Of a stretch of DNA of 26,782 bases, positions 1-7,591 are shown piece by piece (the first letter of the stretch is position 1; each line of letters opens with the position of its first letter). The position numbers were made by a program, and so were the translations under genes. A model generated the notes under the pieces. The model saw nothing but the letters and a program-made list of their open reading frames with translations. It was not told the DNA's origin and ran no database searches. The stretch is taken from contig DATNIY010000025.1 in assembly GCA_035604195.1 (NCBI GenBank), positions 1 to 26,782 of the forward strand. The letters are read 5' to 3'. The stretch comes from DATJLY01 sp035604195. GTDB taxonomy: Bacteria > Pseudomonadota > Alphaproteobacteria > ATCC43930 > CGMCC-115725.

Positions 1-1
1 C

Positions 2-145
2 TTGAATGGCTATGTCCGCGCCGCCGATTGCGACCGCGGCGAATGGGCCTTCCGCGCCGGCACGCCGGTGCCCTTGGGCGAGCCCGCGCTCGTCCATTAC
101 GATGATCTCTTCACCCGGCCAGAGCCGCACTACCTCGACAAGTGA
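2..145 (+). CDS. 3' end of an unidentified protein (partial)
   Basis: The window opens inside a reading frame that stays open for 47 codons and ends in TGA. The visible C-terminus carries the stretch GTPVPLGEPALVHYDDLF and ends in PHYLDK. I do not recognise the family from this tail. The codon pattern, with G or C at nearly every third position, looks coding, and the tail overlaps the end of the convergent downstream gene by 16 bases. The start and most of the protein lie upstream of the window. Function is unknown. Confidence 0.5.
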   Translation: MNGYVRAADCDRGEWAFRAGTPVPLGEPALVHYDDLFTRPEPHYLDK

Positions 146-693
146 GGCATGGGCGCTACGCCTTCGGGCAATGGGTGGCGATCGACATTGAGGATCATCG
201 CCACGGTCGAGTAATAGCCGAGGGTGCAGATGAGCTCGACAACGGCGCGCTCGCCGAAGCGGTCCTTGACCGCGGCGAAGGTCGCATCGCTCACGCCTTG
301 TGTCGCGAGCAGCTCGGTCGCAAAGCCATAGACGATCGCCTCGTCGGCCGCCATCGTCTCGGGCCGCCTTCCCGCCGCGATCGCATCGCACAGCGCCGGC
401 TTGAGCCCGGCCTCGATGGCGAAGCTGCGATGCGCGTACCACTCGTATTGCGCGGTCCAATGCCGCGCGGTGACGAGAATGGCCAGTTCCTTGAGCGGCG
501 CCGGCAACACGTTCTTGTAGCGGACCTGCGCGCCGACACGCTGCACGAGATCGCCCAATTCGGGCGCGCGCAACAGCGCTTGAAAGGGCCCGCGCAGCCC
601 GCCGCGCGGGCCGGAGGCGATGGCCTGGGCCAGGCGGCGCTGCTCCGGCGTCATCTCCGCATCGCTGAGCGGCTTGAAGCGCTGTTCGGTCAT
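130..693 (-). CDS. Carboxymuconolactone decarboxylase-like (AhpD-fold) protein
   Basis: This 187-residue protein has the helical AhpD/carboxymuconolactone decarboxylase fold signature. The segment RYKNVLPAPLKELAILVTAR is followed by TAQYEWYAHR, where Glu and His occupy the usual active-site helix, and the C-terminal half has the typical LICTLGYYSTVAMILN helix. The CxxC pair of AhpD peroxidase-type members is absent, so it belongs to the decarboxylase-like branch, whose members are mostly of unknown substrate. An AGGAG ribosome binding site stands 10 bases before the ATG. It is the last gene of a leftward set: its start is 13 bases after the stop of the isochorismatase-like gene, so the two are probably co-transcribed. 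The family call is firm; the reaction is not predictable. Confidence 0.85.
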   Translation of the reverse strand: MTEQRFKPLSDAEMTPEQRRLAQAIASGPRGGLRGPFQALLRAPELGDLVQRVGAQVRYKNVLPAPLKELAILVTARHWTAQYEWYAHRSFAIEAGLKPALCDAIAAGRRPETMAADEAIVYGFATELLATQGVSDATFAAVKDRFGERAVVELICTLGYYSTVAMILNVDRHPLPEGVAPMPHLSR

Positions 694-706
694 CGGCGGT
701 CTTCTC

Positions 707-1336
707 CTAGAAATGGATCATGTCGATGGTGGTGAGCGTCAAATGGTTGGGAGCCACCACCCCATTGGCGAGCTGCCAAGCGGCCAGTTTTTCCGCGAAA
801 GGGGTGTTGGCCGAGATGCCGTCAACGGGAACGATGGCGTCGAAGCCATGCCACAGAGCCTCGCTCGCGGTATAAAGAACCGCGCCATTGGCCGACGTGC
901 CGACGATGATGACGCTCTTTACCCCCTTCGCCTTGAGCATCGTTTCGAGGTCGGTGCCGTTGAACTTGTCGGCGAAGGCTTGCACCGTCGGTTCGTCCGC
1001 CTTGGGCGCAAGCTGCGGCAGGATGTCGGTCTTCGCGGCGCCGGGGAAATAGCTGTAGACGACCGTCATGCCCTTGCTGCGGACTTCTGCCAAGAGCTTC
1101 GCGATGGCCGGAAGCTGGGCGGCGCAGTGCGGCCGCTTGCCGCAATTCTGCTGCAGTAAATCAAGCAGGAGCAGCGCAGTCGTCTTGGCATCGACCGTCA
1201 CTGGCTTGAGCGCCGGCGGCGACGGCGACGGCACGCTCGCCCACGCGTCGATGATCGTCTCGGCCCGAGGACCGGGCGTCAGCGCTACGATGGCTCCGAA
1301 GACCGCGACCCACAGCGCGCGTCGAACCCACCCCAT
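707..1336 (-). CDS. Exported isochorismatase-fold protein lacking the catalytic cysteine
   Basis: The 209-residue protein belongs to the isochorismatase-like hydrolase fold. The first strand LLLLDL carries the conserved Asp (residue 59), FNGTDLETML (125-134) matches the usual F.GT.L segment, and VGTSANGAVLYTA (145-157) matches the loop that normally reads G-x-x-T-x-x-C-V. Alanine 152 sits at the cysteine position, and no lysine lies at the usual place before the F.GT motif. It is therefore unlikely to be a cysteine amidohydrolase; true isochorismatases also work without that Cys. The N-terminus has a signal peptide of the form WVRRALW plus a hydrophobic run, with likely cleavage after PRA (about residue 25). 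The RR-x-L pattern fits a Tat signal, and a tatA gene heads the same operon. GGAGG lies 5 bases before the ATG. Confidence 0.82.
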   Translation of the reverse strand: MGWVRRALWVAVFGAIVALTPGPRAETIIDAWASVPSPSPPALKPVTVDAKTTALLLLDLLQQNCGKRPHCAAQLPAIAKLLAEVRSKGMTVVYSYFPGAAKTDILPQLAPKADEPTVQAFADKFNGTDLETMLKAKGVKSVIIVGTSANGAVLYTASEALWHGFDAIVPVDGISANTPFAEKLAAWQLANGVVAPNHLTLTTIDMIHF

Positions 1337-1361
1337 CCTTTCCTCCGCTGCTTGGATGTCG

Positions 1362-2483
1362 TCACGCCTGCGGCAGCCCGGCGACGACGCGCGTCAGCGC
1401 TTCGCCGAAGCCGCGACGCTCTTCCTCGGTGCCGACCGTGACCCGGACCAGGCGGTCGAGCGGCGGGACGCCGGGCATGCGCAGGAAGCACGCCTCTTCT
1501 TCGAGGAGCCGCGCCAAGGCCGATTTGGCGCGCGCGCTCGTGCCCATGTCGATGGCGACGAAATTGGTGGCCGAGGGCAGCGCCTTGAGCCCCAGCCGCT
1601 CGGCCAGCGCCGCATAATCCCGGCGTCCCTCGCCGACGCGGCGGACGACCGAGGCGATGTGCTCGGGGTCGCCGAGCGAGGCGAGCGCCGCTTCCTGCGC
1701 CAGACGGTTGACGCCGAAATGGTGACGGATCTTGTCGAAGGTCGCGATCACCTCCCGGGGCGCGACGGCATAGCCGATACGTGCCCCCGCCATGCCATGC
1801 GCCTTCGAGAAGGTGCGCAGGCGAATGACCCGGGGATCCTCGGCATCGAGCGCCGGCAAGGTGCCGGGCGGCGCGAAATCGCCATAGGCCTCGTCGAGGA
1901 CGAGGACCGCGCCCGCCGGCAGGCCTGCGATGAGCGCCAACTGCTCGTCGCGCGACAGCCAGCTTCCCGTGGGGTTGTCGGGGTTGGACAGGTAAACGAC
2001 GCGCGCGCCGCTCTTGCGCGCGGCATCGGCCAGCGCCGCCGCGTCATTGCGCTCGTCGCGATAGGGCACGTGCACGAAGCGGCCGCCGAAGCCGCTGACA
2101 TGGAAGGCGAAAGTGGGATAGGCGCCATGCGACATGACGACGGGGTCGCCGGGATCGACCAGGGCGCGCACGATCAGTCCCAGAAGATCGTCGATGCCGA
2201 TGCCGAGCCCGATATTGTCGCGCGCGACCCCATGATGGCGCGCCAGCGCCTGGCGCAGCTCATAGCCTTCCGGATCGCAATACCAGTGGATGCGCCCGGC
2301 ACCGGCTTCGATCGCCGCCAACGCCTTGGGCGAGGGGCCGAAGGCGCTTTCGTTGGCGCCGATGCGCAGCTTCAGCCTGCGGCCGATCTGCCGTTCCAGC
2401 GCCTCGGGAGGAACGAAGGGAACGGTCGCAGGCAGCGCCGCGACCAGGCGGGCGTAGCGCGGCCGGGTCTCAGCCCCGGTCAT
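1362..2483 (-). CDS. PLP-dependent aminotransferase, histidinol-phosphate aminotransferase-like
   Basis: This 373-residue fold-type I aminotransferase resembles HisC. It shows the N-terminal RIGANESAFGPSP segment (the HisC-type L.aNEnp.gpsP), SNPDNPTG (166-173), the DEAY strand (197-200) with the Asp that contacts the pyridine nitrogen, and RTFSKAHGMAGARIGY (223-238), where Lys227 is the Schiff-base lysine and Arg235 binds the cofactor phosphate. A C-terminal RVTVG arginine matches the carboxylate-binding site. Length is normal. It could be hisC itself, transaminating imidazole-acetol phosphate, but it is 6 kb from the hisB-hisH-hisA cluster and paralogues of this type often act on other amino acids, so no symbol is given. 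The start overlaps the end of tatA by 14 bases, implying translational coupling; no clear Shine-Dalgarno is visible. Confidence 0.85.
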   Translation of the reverse strand: MTGAETRPRYARLVAALPATVPFVPPEALERQIGRRLKLRIGANESAFGPSPKALAAIEAGAGRIHWYCDPEGYELRQALARHHGVARDNIGLGIGIDDLLGLIVRALVDPGDPVVMSHGAYPTFAFHVSGFGGRFVHVPYRDERNDAAALADAARKSGARVVYLSNPDNPTGSWLSRDEQLALIAGLPAGAVLVLDEAYGDFAPPGTLPALDAEDPRVIRLRTFSKAHGMAGARIGYAVAPREVIATFDKIRHHFGVNRLAQEAALASLGDPEHIASVVRRVGEGRRDYAALAERLGLKALPSATNFVAIDMGTSARAKSALARLLEEEACFLRMPGVPPLDRLVRVTVGTEEERRGFGEALTRVVAGLPQA

Positions 2484-2697
2484 GCGCCGGCCGCTCGCCG
2501 GCAGGAGTGGCGGCGGCGGCTGGCGGCGGGACCTGCGGCGGCTTCGAATCGGCCTCGTCTTCCTCCTTCATACCAGACTTGAAGGCCTTGATACCCTTGG
2601 CAAAGTCACCCATCACGCGGGGCAGCTTGCCGGCGCCGAACAGAAGAAGAACAATGGCCAGCACGACGAGCCAATGCACGAGACTGAAAGAACCCAT
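2470..2697 (-). CDS. tatA: Twin-arginine translocase subunit TatA
   Basis: A 75-residue protein with the TatA architecture: a short periplasmic N-terminus (MGSFS), one membrane helix (about residues 6-20), the hinge FGAGKLP (20-26), an amphipathic helix (27-44) and an acidic, proline/alanine-rich cytoplasmic tail. TatA forms the pore-like oligomer that moves folded RR-signal proteins across the inner membrane with TatBC. The ATG at 2697 is chosen because the TatA consensus begins there; upstream in-frame starts would add a non-homologous extension. tatB and tatC are not nearby, whereas alphaproteobacteria usually keep tatABC together. Here tatA leads an operon whose third gene has an RR-x-L signal peptide. 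TatA is preferred over TatB because of the short length and the FG.GKLP hinge. Confidence 0.9.
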   Translation of the reverse strand: MGSFSLVHWLVVLAIVLLLFGAGKLPRVMGDFAKGIKAFKSGMKEEDEADSKPPQVPPPAAAATPAGERPAHDRG

Positions 2698-2742
2698 GTC
2701 ATAACCCCAGAGCGTGTGCCCTCTTTTCGGGCAATCCAGTTC

Positions 2743-2780
2743 CTCCCCGAGAAGGCACAGGGGAGACCAGCGGTTGTCAA
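2743..2780 (-). promoter_or_regulatory. Candidate tatA promoter element and leader hairpin
   Basis: On the minus strand a perfect TTGACA (2780-2775) lies about 80 bases before the tatA ATG. At 17-base spacing the next hexamer is TGCCTT (2757-2752), a poor -10, so this is only a candidate. Overlapping it is a six-base inverted repeat, CTCCCC (2743-2748) with GGGGAG (2760-2765), that could form a hairpin in the leader. Confidence 0.3.
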
Positions 2781-2918
2781 GGGAAAACCGGCCCTCAAGC
2801 AAGGAAGTGGCGGTGGCGATGGCCGCTGTCAACCGGTTCGGCATCACCGGTCGAAGCGGGTCCTGGCGGCTTGCGAAGGCCATGGCACCGACGCCGCGCC
2901 GATGCTAGTTTTGGGCGC

Positions 2919-3554
2919 ATGCGGAAAACGATTGTATTGGCATCGCTGCTCATGGCTTGGGCGGCGGTGGGGTGCTGCGCTGCCGTGGCGCAAGGCAGCG
3001 CGGCAGGGTTGAAGATCGTGGCGGCGGAACAGACCGACCTGCCCACGGTCGATGTGCAGCCGCACGTCATCCACGCCGTGCCCGAGACCGTGGAGCCGAC
3101 GCCGCCGCCAGCGATGCCACCGGCGCTGTTCAGCCCGCTGCCGCCGCGAAGGCAGATGGCGACGACGCTGCCGAACTCGCTTAATGGCCCGGCCCGGCCA
3201 CTCAACGGCGTGAGCTTGAGCGTGCTCGGCCGGCGGTTGCGGCTCTTCGGCATCAGAACCGCGGAGGCGCGCGATTTCTGCCCGTTGCGCAGCGGCCCGG
3301 CGCAGCCATGCGCCGAGGTAGCGCGCGATGAGTTGACCGCGCGGCTCATTGTCCGCCCCGCGGTCAGCTGTCATTCGCCACCCGGCCAGCGCGGCGAGCC
3401 CGGCTTCGTCTGCCACGATTCGACCGGCATCGACCTCGGCGCATTTCTCGTTAGCGAGGGTCTGGCGCTCGCCGACACGCGCGAGAGCTATGAGTATTTC
3501 AACGCCCAGGACCGCGCCCGCGCCAGCCATCGCGGGCTTTGGCGCTACCGCTAA
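2919..3554 (+). CDS. Exported thermonuclease-like (SNase fold) protein
   Basis: The 211-residue protein starts with a signal peptide (MRKTIVLASLLMAWAAVGCC, likely cut after AVA at residue 24), then a proline-rich linker (about 55-77), then an SNase-like OB fold from residue 97: LRLFGIRTAEARDFC (107-121), a helix with CAEVARDEL, then GFVCHDSTGIDLGAFLVSEGLALAD and the C-terminal ARASHRGLWRYR. These match the strand and helix order of bacterial thermonuclease-family proteins. Arg108 and Glu116 fit two of the three classic active-site residues, but the counterpart of nuclease Arg87 appears to be Glu160, so catalysis is doubtful. The ATG at 2919 was chosen because it starts the signal peptide; an upstream in-frame start adds a charged, non-signal stretch. 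No strong ribosome binding site is visible. It is divergent from tatA. Confidence 0.8.
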   Translation: MRKTIVLASLLMAWAAVGCCAAVAQGSAAGLKIVAAEQTDLPTVDVQPHVIHAVPETVEPTPPPAMPPALFSPLPPRRQMATTLPNSLNGPARPLNGVSLSVLGRRLRLFGIRTAEARDFCPLRSGPAQPCAEVARDELTARLIVRPAVSCHSPPGQRGEPGFVCHDSTGIDLGAFLVSEGLALADTRESYEYFNAQDRARASHRGLWRYR

Positions 3555-3613
3555 GGCAGGCCGAACCGTTTGCGCGCCGGCACCGCGCCAACGGGCTGCA
3601 ACCTCTACGCGCG

Positions 3614-3628
3614 TTAATCATGAGTTAA
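3614..3628. promoter_or_regulatory. Perfect CtrA-type site TTAA-N7-TTAA
   Basis: TTAA (3614-3617), seven bases (TCATGAG), then TTAA (3625-3628) exactly match the full consensus for the cell-cycle regulator CtrA in alphaproteobacteria. The site lies in the 128-base gap between the nuclease-like gene and the histidine kinase, ending 54 bases before the kinase start. TTAA is rare in this GC-rich window, so a chance match with exact spacing is unlikely. Binding itself is inferred. Confidence 0.65.
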
Positions 3629-3682
3629 GTCCGCGCCCGTAGTCTCGCGTTTCGTGGCGCAGCGCTTGGTTTTTCGGCTCTC

Positions 3683-5494
3683 ATGACATCCGAAGGGCAA
3701 GATCCGTCTCGGCCGACGATGGGCATGTCGGCCCGGCGCCGATGGTTTCTCCACCGGCTGGCGGGATTGCGCCATCCGGTCGCGCTCCTCGTTCTCTGCG
3801 GCGCGCTGCTGATCGCCGCCGTGATCCTCCAATGCGTTTGGTACCTGGCAGGCGCGCGGCAAAGCGACATCGACGACACCGAGCAACAGTTGCAGAATCT
3901 CGCGCTGGTGCTCGCCGAGGAGACCGATCGCGCCTTTCAGTCGCTGGCTCTGGTTCAAGACAGCCTGGTCGAACTCATGCGCGCGCGCGAGATCGCGTCG
4001 GGCGAGGATTTGCGGCGGCAGATGTCCGCGCACGATGTGCATATGATGCTGCGCGACAAGATCAGCGGCCTGCCGCATGTCGATGCGATCACGGTGATCG
4101 ATCCGGAGGGAAATCTCGTCAACTTCTCGCGCTACTGGCCGATTCCGAAGGTCGACATTTCCGACCGCGCCTATTTCAAGGCGCTCAAGGATAAGCCCGA
4201 CCTCGATTGGTTCGTGAGCGAACCGGTCGTGAACTACGGCACGAACACCCGGACGTTCTATCTCGCGCGCAAGGCCACCGGGTCCAGTGGTCAATTTCTC
4301 GGGCTCGTCCTCGGCGCAATTCGGCCGGAGTATTTCGAGGGTTTCTACAACAACATCGTGCTGGGGCAGAGCGGCGCAATCACGCTTTTCCGCCGGGACG
4401 GCATTCCGCTCGCGAGCTTTCCGCCCTTGGATCAGCCGGCCGAACAGCGCTCCGCCGATGGCAATGTGATTCCCAACGGCACGCTTGCGACCGCCGATCA
4501 GGCGACGCTACGGATCACCGGCGGCAGCGACGGCGCCCGACGCATCCTCGCTGTGCACGCTCTGACGCACTTCCCGGTCGCCGTCGCGGTTAGCGTGGCG
4601 GAGGACGATGCCTTGGCCACCTGGCGACGCGAGGCCTGGTATTTCGTTCTCTTCGCCACATTGCTCTCCGTCGCGATCGAAGGCAGTGTGCTGCTCATCG
4701 CCCGACAGTTCACGAATCAGGACGTGCTGACGCGGATGCGCGCCCAGACCGCAGAAGCCGAGCGGGCGCTCGCGCTTGCGGAAACGGAACTCCTCCGGAA
4801 TGAACGGCTCTCGGTTCTGGGCCAGCTCACGGCGACGGTGGCGCATGAGCTGCGCAATCCGCTGAGCGCCGTTCGCAACACGGTGTACGCCGTCGCCACC
4901 GCCGCGCGGCAGAAGGGCCTCGCCTTCGAGCGCCAAATGGAGCGTATCAATCGCGGCGTCGCGCGGTGCGACAACATCATTGCCGACCTCCTGGAGTATG
5001 CCGGCACCGACGAGATGAAATGCGAGTCCGTGCCGCTCGACGCCTGGCTCGACGCCGCGCTCGACAGGGAAACCCTGCCCGACGGCGTGGTCCTCGAGCG
5101 CCGGCTCAATGCGCCCGATATCACCGTTTCCCTCGACACCGAGCGCTTCCAGCGCGCCATCGCGAACGTCATCGAGAATGCGGGCCAAGCGATCGCCGAG
5201 AGCGCGTCGGGCGGATCGTCCGGGACCATCCGCGTCACGACTTCCGCGGCGACGGAGGCGGAGATCGTCATCGCCGACACCGGGCCCGGGATAGCGCCGG
5301 AGATCATGCCGCGGATTTTCGATCCGCTGTTCAGCACCAAGACCTTCGGCACCGGGCTCGGCCTCGCCACGGTCAAGCAAACCGTCGAACACCTGGGCGG
5401 GCGGATCGCGATCACGAGCGAGCTTGGCCGCGGCACGTCGGTGCGTATGAGCCTACCCTTGTCGCCGGCCGTATCCGCCGCTGTCGCCGCGTGA
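3683..5494 (+). CDS. Membrane sensor histidine kinase with periplasmic Cache-like domain
   Basis: A 603-residue two-component sensor. Order: cytoplasmic N-terminus, membrane helix 1 (about 33-55), a long periplasmic domain with a Cache/PDC-like pattern (AITVIDPEGNLVNFSRYW, then DISDRAYFKAL and LGAIRPEYFEGFY), membrane helix 2 (about 318-339), a short coiled segment, HisKA with the phospho-acceptor His388 in VAHELRNPLSAV, and HATPase_c with N-box Asn499 (IENAGQA), G1 DTGPGIAPE (from 532), F-box IFDPLFSTKTFG and G2 GTGLGL (from 556). All kinase motifs are intact. The ligand is probably a small organic molecule, but that is only family knowledge. No response regulator gene adjoins it, so it is an orphan sensor. 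The ATG at 3683 has no good Shine-Dalgarno; ATGs at 3719 and 3725 are alternatives. A CtrA-type box lies just upstream. Confidence 0.92.
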   Translation: MTSEGQDPSRPTMGMSARRRWFLHRLAGLRHPVALLVLCGALLIAAVILQCVWYLAGARQSDIDDTEQQLQNLALVLAEETDRAFQSLALVQDSLVELMRAREIASGEDLRRQMSAHDVHMMLRDKISGLPHVDAITVIDPEGNLVNFSRYWPIPKVDISDRAYFKALKDKPDLDWFVSEPVVNYGTNTRTFYLARKATGSSGQFLGLVLGAIRPEYFEGFYNNIVLGQSGAITLFRRDGIPLASFPPLDQPAEQRSADGNVIPNGTLATADQATLRITGGSDGARRILAVHALTHFPVAVAVSVAEDDALATWRREAWYFVLFATLLSVAIEGSVLLIARQFTNQDVLTRMRAQTAEAERALALAETELLRNERLSVLGQLTATVAHELRNPLSAVRNTVYAVATAARQKGLAFERQMERINRGVARCDNIIADLLEYAGTDEMKCESVPLDAWLDAALDRETLPDGVVLERRLNAPDITVSLDTERFQRAIANVIENAGQAIAESASGGSSGTIRVTTSAATEAEIVIADTGPGIAPEIMPRIFDPLFSTKTFGTGLGLATVKQTVEHLGGRIAITSELGRGTSVRMSLPLSPAVSAAVAA

Positions 5495-5561
5495 GGCCGC
5501 GTCGCTGGCGCGGCGGCCGGCTTTCCGCTATGCCTCCTGGTCCCGCAGGGATGGAGGCGGC

Positions 5562-6413
5562 ATGGACCGGTTCGAAGGCACGGCAAGCTATGTTGCGACC
5601 GAGGATCTGCGCGTCGCGGTGAACGCCGCCATCGCGCTCGAGCGGCCCTTGCTGGTCAAGGGCGAGCCCGGCACCGGCAAGACCATCCTCGCGCACGAGA
5701 TCGCGCAGGCCCTCGGCAAGCGCCTCATCACCTGGCACATCAAATCGACCACCAAGGCGCAGCAAGGGCTCTACGAATACGACGCGGTGGCGCGGCTGCG
5801 CGACAGCCAGCTCGGCGATCCCAAGGTCCAGGACATCCGCAACTACATCGCGCGCGGCAAGCTGTGGGAGGCCTTCACCGCCGCGGAGAGGCCGGTCGTG
5901 CTCATCGACGAGATCGACAAGGCCGACATCGAATTCCCCAACGATCTCCTGCTCGAGCTCGACCGCATGGAATTCTATGTCTATGAGACGCGCGAGACCG
6001 TGGTGGCGACGCAGCGGCCCATCGTCGTCATCACCTCCAACAACGAGAAGGAACTGCCGGACGCCTTCCTGCGCCGCTGCTTCTTCCACTACATCCGTTT
6101 TCCCGACAAAGATACCATGGCGCGCATCGTCGCGGTGCATTACCCCGGCTTGAAGCAGGCGCTGCTGCGCGAGGCGCTTACCATCTTCTACGAAGTCCGC
6201 GACGTGCCCGGCCTTAAGAAGAAGCCCTCGACCTCGGAGCTGATCGATTGGATCAAGCTCCTCTTGGTCGAGGACCTTTCGCCCGAGACCTTGCGCCAGC
6301 GCGACCCGGCGAAGCTCATCCCGCCCTTGCACGGCGCGCTCCTCAAGAACGAGCAGGATGTCCATCTCTTCGAGCGCATCGCCTTTTTGAACCGCCGCGA
6401 GCGCGGCGGCTGA
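5562..6413 (+). CDS. MoxR-family AAA+ ATPase
   Basis: This 283-residue AAA+ ATPase has Walker A GEPGTGKT (34-41), Walker B VVLIDEID (112-119), the sensor-1 region VVITSNNEKELPDAFLRRC with the Asn pair at 160-161 and arginine-finger candidates at 171-172, and a C-terminal lid region. It belongs to the MoxR group, which works with VWA-domain partners as chaperone-like pairs that insert metals or mature enzymes (as in the CoxD/CoxE pair). The VWA partner gene begins two bases after its stop. No client enzyme gene adjoins the pair, so the target is unknown. GGAGG lies 4 bases before the ATG, supporting this start. Confidence 0.93.
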   Translation: MDRFEGTASYVATEDLRVAVNAAIALERPLLVKGEPGTGKTILAHEIAQALGKRLITWHIKSTTKAQQGLYEYDAVARLRDSQLGDPKVQDIRNYIARGKLWEAFTAAERPVVLIDEIDKADIEFPNDLLLELDRMEFYVYETRETVVATQRPIVVITSNNEKELPDAFLRRCFFHYIRFPDKDTMARIVAVHYPGLKQALLREALTIFYEVRDVPGLKKKPSTSELIDWIKLLLVEDLSPETLRQRDPAKLIPPLHGALLKNEQDVHLFERIAFLNRRERGG

Positions 6414-6415
6414 AC

Positions 6416-7591
6416 ATGCTCGCCGGATTCTTCCTCGAGCTGCGCCAAGCGCGCGTGCCGGTGTCGCTCAGGGAGTACCTCATGCTGCTCGAGGCAATGA
6501 AGCGCAATCTCGCGGGGCTGCGGATCGACGATTTCTATTATCTCGCGCGCGCCGCGCTGGTGAAGGACGAGCGCAACCTCGACAAGTTCGACCGCGTCTT
6601 CGGCCACTATTTCAAGGGGCTCGAGGAGTTGGCGATCGAAGGCGAGGGCGTGCCCGAGGATTGGCTCAAAAAACTCGCGGAAAAGGTTCTGACCGAAGAG
6701 GAGAAGCGGCAAATCGAGGCGATGGGCGGCCTCGAGACGCTGCTGGAGACCTTGCGCCAGCGCCTCGCCGAGCAGAAGGGCCGGCACGAAGGCGGCTCGA
6801 AATGGATCGGCACCGCCGGGACCTCGCCCTATGGCGCCTATGGCTACAATCCCGAGGGCGTGCGCATCGGCCAGGACGGCAACCGCAGCAACCGCGCGGT
6901 CAAAATCTGGGACAAACGCGAATACCGCAACCTCGACGACCGGGTCGAACTCGGCACGCGCAACATCAAGCTGGCGCTGCGCCGGCTGCGCCAATTCGCC
7001 CGCGAGGGCGCCGCCGAGGAATTGGATCTCGACAACACCATCCGCGCCACGGCGCGCAACGCCGGCTGGCTCGATTTGCGTCTGGTGCCGGAGCGACACA
7101 ATGCCGTGAAGGTGCTGCTGCTCCTAGACATCGGCGGCTCGATGGACGGGCACGTCCGCGCCTGCGCCGAGCTCTTTTCCGCCGCGCGCGCCGAGTTCAA
7201 GCATCTGGTCCATTTCTATTTCCACAACTGCCCTTACGAGCATCTGTGGGACGACGCCTGGCGCCGCCATGTCGAGCGCAAGCCGACGATGGAGGTGCTG
7301 CATACCTACGATGCCGGCTACAAGCTCATCTTCGTCGGCGACGCCAGCATGAGCCCCTACGAGATCACCGAGGCGGGCGGCGGCATCGAGCATTGGAACG
7401 CCGAGCCGGGCGAGACCTGGCTGCGCCGCCTGCTCGTCACATACCCCAAGGCGGTCTGGCTCAATCCGGTGCCGGAATCCTATTGGGATGGGACCCCTTC
7501 GATCGGAGTGATCGCGCGGCTGATGGAGGGGCGCATGTTCCCCTTGACCCTCGACGGCCTCGACCGCGCCATGCGGCGGCTTACGCGCTGA
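6416..7591 (+). CDS. VWA-domain protein (CoxE-like), partner of the MoxR ATPase
   Basis: A 391-residue cytoplasmic protein with no signal peptide. The N-terminal part (about 1-170) is helical and charged; the C-terminal half is a von Willebrand A domain with the MIDAS loop LLDIGGSMD (Asp238 first), where the usual DxSxS reads DxGxS. Later come HFYFHNC, LIFVGDASMSPYEI and the terminal LDGLDRAM. Such proteins pair with MoxR ATPases as adaptor or substrate-binding subunits. The ATG at 6416 is chosen because it follows the MoxR stop by two bases and begins the conserved MLAGFFLELRQARVPVSLRE segment; in-frame sequence upstream merely overlaps moxR. Its last 11 bases overlap the end of the convergent hisA. 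Confidence 0.92.
   Translation: MLAGFFLELRQARVPVSLREYLMLLEAMKRNLAGLRIDDFYYLARAALVKDERNLDKFDRVFGHYFKGLEELAIEGEGVPEDWLKKLAEKVLTEEEKRQIEAMGGLETLLETLRQRLAEQKGRHEGGSKWIGTAGTSPYGAYGYNPEGVRIGQDGNRSNRAVKIWDKREYRNLDDRVELGTRNIKLALRRLRQFAREGAAEELDLDNTIRATARNAGWLDLRLVPERHNAVKVLLLLDIGGSMDGHVRACAELFSAARAEFKHLVHFYFHNCPYEHLWDDAWRRHVERKPTMEVLHTYDAGYKLIFVGDASMSPYEITEAGGGIEHWNAEPGETWLRRLLVTYPKAVWLNPVPESYWDGTPSIGVIARLMEGRMFPLTLDGLDRAMRRLTR

Noticed and set aside
1068..2582. Long open frame on the plus strand opposite the aminotransferase gene
   Set aside because: It is antisense to a complete PLP aminotransferase with all motifs; GC-rich codon bias opens the opposite strand. Its arginine/alanine-rich translation matches no family.
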